Positions 59,941 through 64,000 of a stretch of 64,000 nt of DNA are shown piece after piece (the first letter of the stretch is position 1; each line of letters opens with the position of its first letter). The notes beneath the pieces were generated by a model that saw nothing but the letters and a program-made list of their open reading frames with translations, did no database searches and had not been told where the DNA came from. Source of the stretch: Sporomusa silvacetica DSM 10669 (GTDB lineage Bacteria; Bacillota; Negativicutes; Sporomusales; Sporomusaceae); the NCBI RefSeq assembly GCF_002257705.1, contig NZ_LSLK01000070.1:248001-312000 (forward strand), in the 5' to 3' direction. The translations under genes and the position numbers were made by a program.

Positions 59941-60933
59941 ATGAATTATGATTTAATTTTTACGTTAGGTAAAAAAATTCTTAACGGTGAACAATTAACT
60001 TTTGCTGAAGCATTGCAACTTACGCAAATTGACGAAGCTGATATCCCAATCTTACTGGGTATTGCCAATAAAGTACGCATAAAATTTACTGGTGACCAGG
60101 TAGATACTTGTGAGATAGTTAATGCCCGTTCGGGTGGTTGCTCGGAAGACTGTAAATTTTGCGCACAGTCCGCTCACCATGATGTAAAATTCTACAGCTA
60201 TCCTTTAATGAGCGAAGATCAGATTCTGCAAGCGGCAAAAGCTGCAGAATCCCATGGTGCCTATCGATTTTGCATTGTAACTGCCGGATGTGGTATGAAG
60301 CACGACCCGGATTTCGAAAAAATTACCCAATCAATACAACGCATTGGGCGTGAAACAGGTCTAGAACGCTGTTGTTCATTGGGCATTTTAACTCCTGATC
60401 ATGTTAAGGCGCTAAAATCGGCAGGGATTACACGCTATCACCACAATCTTGAGACAAGTAAAAGTTTTTTTAATCAAATTTGTACAACACATACATATGA
60501 TGAACGGGTAGAAACCATTAAGAATGTTAAGGCAGAAGGCTTAGAAGTCTGCTCTGGTGGTATTATTGGCTTGGGTGAAACTTGGGAACAGCGCCTTGAA
60601 CTTGCCTTTGCACTTAAAGAATTAGATGTTGACTCAATACCTATTAATGTCCTAAATCCCGTTAAGGGAACTGCCCTCGAAGATCGCCCCCCTCTTAACC
60701 CAATGGAGGTGCTGCAAACCTTTGCGATTTTCAGATTAATCCTACCTACTAAAATCCTTCGCTATGCCGGTGGTCGCGAGAAAGCATTAGGAGAACTTGT
60801 TCCACTGGGGTTCCTTTCTGGAATCAATGGCATGCTAATTGGCAACTATCTTACCACAGCCGGGCGCGGAGCAGTTGCCGACCTTAACACAGCTCGCAGC
60901 TTGGGATTCAAACCCATTTCAGAGCATGCATAA
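59941..60933 (+). CDS. bioB: Biotin synthase
   Basis: Inserts sulfur into dethiobiotin. The 330-residue protein aligns without gaps to the preceding copy over most of its length. It has C67-SED-C71-KF-C74 for the SAM cluster and keeps all residues that match the second-cluster ligands: C111 (RFCIVTAG), C144 (in ERCCSLG), C204 (EVCSGG) and R274. Additional cysteines at 117, 145 and 181 are unusual. An AGGAGG site precedes the ATG and the gene is in one operon with the first copy. No bioA, bioD or bioF is adjacent. Confidence 0.92.
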   Translation: MNYDLIFTLGKKILNGEQLTFAEALQLTQIDEADIPILLGIANKVRIKFTGDQVDTCEIVNARSGGCSEDCKFCAQSAHHDVKFYSYPLMSEDQILQAAKAAESHGAYRFCIVTAGCGMKHDPDFEKITQSIQRIGRETGLERCCSLGILTPDHVKALKSAGITRYHHNLETSKSFFNQICTTHTYDERVETIKNVKAEGLEVCSGGIIGLGETWEQRLELAFALKELDVDSIPINVLNPVKGTALEDRPPLNPMEVLQTFAIFRLILPTKILRYAGGREKALGELVPLGFLSGINGMLIGNYLTTAGRGAVADLNTARSLGFKPISEHA

Positions 60934-60976
60934 ACAAACTGACCCATGCACCGTGGCGTGGATCAGTTTGTTTTTT
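60932..60976 (+). terminator. Terminator of the bioB pair
   Basis: AAACAAACTGA-CCCA ... TGG-ATCAGTTTGTTT stem followed by T residues, overlapping the end of the second bioB stop codon. It also lies at the end of the converging ECF gene. Confidence 0.85.
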
Positions 60977-61006
60977 AGTAAAATAGGCTGTGCTGGAAGT
61001 ATCTTT

Positions 61007-61540
61007 TTATTTGCGGCTTGCTGCCCAAGAAACAACAGCCACATGCTTTCTCAACTTAGCCACAATAGGCAATACAATTACCGACGCCACGCCGATCTGA
61101 ACGAAATTACCGGGCACCGACGTCATTGGTGCCAGCCAATTACCGTAAATAACCCCTTCGGCACCATAATAACCAACCACCTTAATAAGACAAGCTGCCG
61201 CCAAGGCCAGGACATAAGCCGTCAGGCTCCGGTGCTTTTCGCAGATAGCACCAACTGTATACCCCATGAGACCGACAATGACCAGCGTAAAGGGAGCCCA
61301 TAAAAACCAGCCGCCCACTACATCAAAAAGCGCCATGCCGATTCCTCCTGCCAAAGCGCCTAAGTAGCGCCCGTAAAGAATGGCGATAATAAAGAGAGGC
61401 ACATTCCCCAAATGAATTAGACCGCCATTGGCGGCAATGGGAAGACGAACATTTACAAATACCGTACAAATAAAGACGAGGGCAATGCCCAATGCTGCGT
61501 AGACAAGTTGTTTTGTTTGACTGAAGGATTGTTGTTCCAT
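61007..61540 (-). CDS. ECF transporter S component
   Basis: A 177-residue substrate-binding membrane subunit of an energy-coupling-factor vitamin transporter. There are about five or six hydrophobic segments, and the NVRLPIAANGGLIHLGNVPLFIIAILYG stretch (positions about 28-55) is typical of the riboflavin/HMP/pyridoxine-type S components. It is not clearly BioY. I start it at the ATG at 61540, with a GGTAGGAAAG site, and not at 61600. It converges on the bioB pair. The substrate cannot be read, and the ATPase and T components must be encoded elsewhere. Confidence 0.8.
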   Translation of the reverse strand: MEQQSFSQTKQLVYAALGIALVFICTVFVNVRLPIAANGGLIHLGNVPLFIIAILYGRYLGALAGGIGMALFDVVGGWFLWAPFTLVIVGLMGYTVGAICEKHRSLTAYVLALAAACLIKVVGYYGAEGVIYGNWLAPMTSVPGNFVQIGVASVIVLPIVAKLRKHVAVVSWAASRK

Positions 61541-61681
61541 ACCGGCTTTCCTACCTTTCCTACCTTCTAAAATATTGACTTTGCAAACAATAAGTTTCAC
61601 TTCTTCTGAACTTTTGCGTAATTAATTTAATGCTCGACTATAACAATGATGGCTTTATCGAACCGTAATTTGTGAGAGAAG

Positions 61682-61725
61682 AAAAAAGGTCAGAAATCAA
61701 GCGATTAAAACTTGATTCCGACCTT
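61682..61725 (-). terminator. Terminator downstream of the isc operon
   Basis: Minus strand AAGGTCGGAATCAAG, a nine-base loop and CTTGATTTCTGACCTT, followed by TTTTTT. It is about 110 bp after the iscU stop. Confidence 0.85.
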
Positions 61726-61832
61726 TAGTTTTTCTAATCAGTCGAGCAAAATTATGTATTAAATTTTACTGTTTTTTATAAATGTTGTCAACATCAAACA
61801 AGATTAAAATTGAATTTTATTTAGAATACGTG

Positions 61833-62261
61833 TTATTCTCCATGCACCTGAGCGTGGATATCATCGTGTTCCTTAGTATCCCATGGTTCCAGACCAACAG
61901 ACTTTCTATATTCATTAATAGCTTTATGAACAGCTTCCTCTGCCAGAACGGAACAGTGCATTTTAACAGGAGGCAGACCATCAAGAGCTTCAGCTACCGC
62001 CTTATTACTCAGTTCCCAGGCTTCCTCCAATGTTTTTCCCTTAATCATTTCGGTTGCCATACTTGAGGAGGCAATTGCAGAACCACAGCCAAAAGTATTG
62101 AATTTTACATCAGTAATCCTATTATTTTCAACCTTCAGGTAGATTTTCATAATATCACCGCAGACTGCGTTGCCAACTTCGCCGATGCCGTTGGCATCAT
62201 CAATCTCACCAACGTTTCTTGGATTCATAAAATGATCCATTACCTTTTTGCTATATTGCAT
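61833..62261 (-). CDS. iscU: Iron-sulfur cluster scaffold protein
   Basis: Scaffold on which [Fe-S] clusters are built. The 142-residue protein has the three ligand cysteines in NAVCGDIMKIYL (near 34), FNTFGCGSAIASSS (near 60) and KMHCSVLAEEAVHKAI (near 102), with the aspartate that promotes release. It is the short NifU-N/IscU form. It overlaps iscS by 11 bp. The family also appears as NifU in related anaerobes. Confidence 0.92.
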   Translation of the reverse strand: MQYSKKVMDHFMNPRNVGEIDDANGIGEVGNAVCGDIMKIYLKVENNRITDVKFNTFGCGSAIASSSMATEMIKGKTLEEAWELSNKAVAEALDGLPPVKMHCSVLAEEAVHKAINEYRKSVGLEPWDTKEHDDIHAQVHGE

Positions 62262-63456
62262 ATTTCTTCATCGCCCCTTGTTCTTGTAAATGTTTTTTCC
62301 ATAACGGCGACATGTCTCTGAGCCGCTGTACAATTCCAGGCAATACTTTCAAAACATAGTCAATATCTTCTTCTGTTGTAGCACTTCCCAGTGTAAGCCG
62401 CAAGGATCCATGAGCAATTTCGTGGGGAAGTCCGATCGCTAGTAATACATGAGATGGATCAAGCGAACCGGAGGTACATGCACTGCCACTGGATGCGGAT
62501 ATACCTTTGCTGTCAAGCAACAGCAGCATGGATTCTCCTTCAATAAATTCAAAGCAGATGTTTACATTTCCCGGCATCCTTTTTGCGCCGCTCGGACCAT
62601 TCAACTTACTGTATGGTATGCAGGAAAGTCCTTTGATTAACTTATTACGTAAATAAACAAGTCTGTCGTTTTCCGTTTCCATCTCTTCCGTAGCCAATTC
62701 AAGAGCTTTACCTAAGCCGACAATACCGGCAATGTTTTCTGTTCCTGCCCGCTTTCCTCGCTCCTGGCCTCCGCCATGAATGAGGCTGTCAATTTTGACT
62801 CCTCTACGAATATAGAGAGCACCTACTCCTTTAGGACCATAAAATTTATGAGCGGCAAGAGTTAACAGGTCAATATTCATTGCTTTGACGTCAATTGCTA
62901 TATGACCTACTGCCTGTACAGCATCTGTATGAAACAATACCTTTTTTTCCCGGCAAATATTGCCGATTTCCTGTATTGGCTCGATTGTTCCAATTTCATT
63001 ATTGGCAAACATAACGGAAACTAGCAGGGTTTTATCGGTAATAGCTTGTCGCAACTCATCAGGGTTGATAAATCCATCCGAATCAACCGGAAGATAAGTC
63101 ACTTCAAATCCATTTTTTTCTAAAAATTCGCAAGTATGTAAAATAGCATGGTGCTCGATTTTTGTAGTAATGATATGATTGCCACGGTGTTTATTAGCGA
63201 AAGCAATGCCTTTTAATGCCCAGTTGTCAGCTTCAGAACCGCCACCAGTAAAATAAATCTCATCTTTATTGGCATTCAGGGCTTTTGCCACCTGTTCTCT
63301 AGCGTGGTCGATGGCATTTTCCGTGACTCGTGACATCTCATAGATAGAAGATGGATTTCCAAAATAAGTGTTTAAATAGGGAAGCATTTCCTCAAAAACC
63401 TGCGGTTTTGTGTAGGTAGTGGCCGAATGATCCAGGTAAATGCGAGTATTACTCAT
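62251..63456 (-). CDS. iscS: Cysteine desulfurase
   Basis: A PLP enzyme that takes sulfur from cysteine and hands it to IscU. The 401-residue chain has GGGSEADNWALKG near residue 70, the PLP lysine in AAHKFYGPKGVGALY near 205, and the mobile active-site cysteine in SGSACTSGSLDPSHVL near 325. The start ATG overlaps the end of iscR by eight bases. Together with iscU and iscR this is the standard iron-sulfur assembly operon of Firmicutes. Confidence 0.93.
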   Translation of the reverse strand: MSNTRIYLDHSATTYTKPQVFEEMLPYLNTYFGNPSSIYEMSRVTENAIDHAREQVAKALNANKDEIYFTGGGSEADNWALKGIAFANKHRGNHIITTKIEHHAILHTCEFLEKNGFEVTYLPVDSDGFINPDELRQAITDKTLLVSVMFANNEIGTIEPIQEIGNICREKKVLFHTDAVQAVGHIAIDVKAMNIDLLTLAAHKFYGPKGVGALYIRRGVKIDSLIHGGGQERGKRAGTENIAGIVGLGKALELATEEMETENDRLVYLRNKLIKGLSCIPYSKLNGPSGAKRMPGNVNICFEFIEGESMLLLLDSKGISASSGSACTSGSLDPSHVLLAIGLPHEIAHGSLRLTLGSATTEEDIDYVLKVLPGIVQRLRDMSPLWKKHLQEQGAMKKYAI

Positions 63457-63889
63457 CTTTTACACCTTCCTTAATAGCCTTCATCTTAATATAATCATCA
63501 ACCATATCCTGTAGTGTGGTTGACTTTAACACATTATCGATACTGTCTTTTATCCTAACCCAGAGAAGTCTTGTGGCACAACAATCAACATTATCGCAGG
63601 CTGTATCCTCAATACAATCTGATATTTCTATAGAGCCTTCAAGGATATTAATAATGTCATAGACTGTTATCTCGGCCGGTGACCTGCTTAATGAATATCC
63701 ACCGTGAGCTCCCCGTATACTTTTGACAATGCCGGCTACGCGAAGTTGAGCAAATAACTGTTCCAAATAATATTCTGAAACTTTTTGCCGTTGGGCAATC
63801 GATTTTATTGAAACATGTCCATTTCCCTGGTTGATAGCAAGATCCAATACTGCTTTAACTCCATAACGCCCCTTAGTTGACAACTTCAT
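63449..63889 (-). CDS. iscR: Rrf2/IscR-type iron-sulfur regulator
   Basis: A 146-residue winged-helix regulator: STKGRYGVKAVLDLAIN at the N-terminus, helix-turn-helix near 28-50 (SIKSIAQRQKVSEYYLEQLF), and a cluster-binding loop with C92, C98 and C103/C104 (DCIEDTACDNVDCC), as in IscR. When it carries a [2Fe-2S] cluster it should repress the isc operon. It is the first gene, behind an excellent sigma-A promoter, so autoregulation is expected. Confidence 0.92.
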   Translation of the reverse strand: MKLSTKGRYGVKAVLDLAINQGNGHVSIKSIAQRQKVSEYYLEQLFAQLRVAGIVKSIRGAHGGYSLSRSPAEITVYDIINILEGSIEISDCIEDTACDNVDCCATRLLWVRIKDSIDNVLKSTTLQDMVDDYIKMKAIKEGVKDE

Positions 63890-63928
63890 TGTATCACCGC
63901 CTAAACCAGAGTGAATTAGTATGATTTA

Positions 63929-63957
63929 ATTATAGTAATTCCTATCGTATTTGTCAA
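63929..63957 (-). promoter_or_regulatory. Promoter of the isc operon
   Basis: Minus strand TTGACA (63952-63957), exactly 17 bp spacer, TATAAT (63929-63934). The spacer and -10 region contain ATAGGAATTACTATAATTA, an A/T-rich partly repeated stretch that may be the IscR operator. Confidence 0.82.
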
Positions 63958-64000
63958 CATTAGCATTACTCGTTTTAAAATTCAATTTTTCTAGCATTCT

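Noticed and set aside
61541..61680. Vitamin riboswitch before the ECF S component
   Set aside because: The space between the isc terminator and the start codon is about 140 bp and shows no TPP, FMN or cobalamin core motif.
1..64000. tRNA or rRNA genes
   Set aside because: I saw no cloverleaf-like segment with a GTTCRAATC-type T loop or any rRNA core sequence, though a covariance search was not possible.

Overview
The window looks like chromosomal DNA from an anaerobic, diderm, spore-forming member of the Firmicutes (Negativicutes, Sporomusa-like). The reasons are an S-layer-homology porin of the OmpM type, a CpI-like [FeFe] hydrogenase, corrinoid methyltransferases of the acetogen type, several sigma-54 systems and sporulation-associated families such as DUF3231. 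All assignments come from reading the sequence and from remembered family knowledge. No database search was run.

Layout. 1-14.5 kb: a partial rarD permease, uxaC, then a glutamate-related block (gltS, ftcD, fchA) beside a sigma-54 two-component system with a solute-binding sensor. A frame-disrupted thpR, selO, an [FeFe] hydrogenase and the OmpM porin follow. 14.6-36.8 kb: an apparently complete nicotinate fermentation island of the Eubacterium (Clostridium) barkeri type, on the minus strand. One operon runs ndhS-ndhL-ndhM-ena-hnr-UPF0280-DUF1185-hgd-hmd-ndhF. A second runs methyltransferase-dmdA-dmdB-mgm-mii-mutL-dml. Between them sit a selenium-molybdenum hydroxylase maturation gene (yqeB), a sigma-54 activator and a LysR regulator. 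Together these would take nicotinate through 6-hydroxynicotinate, tetrahydro-6-oxonicotinate, 2-formylglutarate, hydroxymethylglutarate, methyleneglutarate, methylitaconate and dimethylmaleate to dimethylmalate, which is split into propionate and pyruvate. 37.1-42.0 kb: directly upstream lies a methyl-transfer operon with a non-pyrrolysine MttB-family methyltransferase, a corrinoid protein, a methyl-H4folate methyltransferase and a sodium symporter with a small partner.

The main new proposal is that the 37-42 kb methyl-transfer operon and the nicotinate island form one system. All three promoter regions carry a sigma-54 type -24/-12 element. The ndh and mtt regions share a TTTCA-N4-TGAAA palindrome 100-190 bp upstream, and the dmd region has the same half-sites in the opposite order. 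A substrate that would join the two is N-methylnicotinate (trigonelline): demethylation would feed methyl groups to folate and the Wood-Ljungdahl pathway, and the freed nicotinate would be fermented. This is inference and is set out as a testable finding.

42.3-50.1 kb: a chemoreceptor, a YmaF-like metal-binding protein, a secreted beta-helix protein, a REP-like element, an AEC permease, a 2-hydroxyacid dehydrogenase and a MerR regulator. 50.1-55.3 kb is a decaying patch: a group II intron relic, a frame-disrupted small hydrophobic peptide locus with a possible antisense RNA, a broken DUF3231 gene, two membrane proteins of unknown role and an interrupted DUF4097 gene. 55.3-64 kb: a fused GcvT-serine hydroxymethyltransferase, relics of an IS6 transposase and a GntR regulator, two tandem bioB genes behind a BirA-like operator, an ECF transporter S component and an iscR-iscS-iscU operon with a clear promoter.
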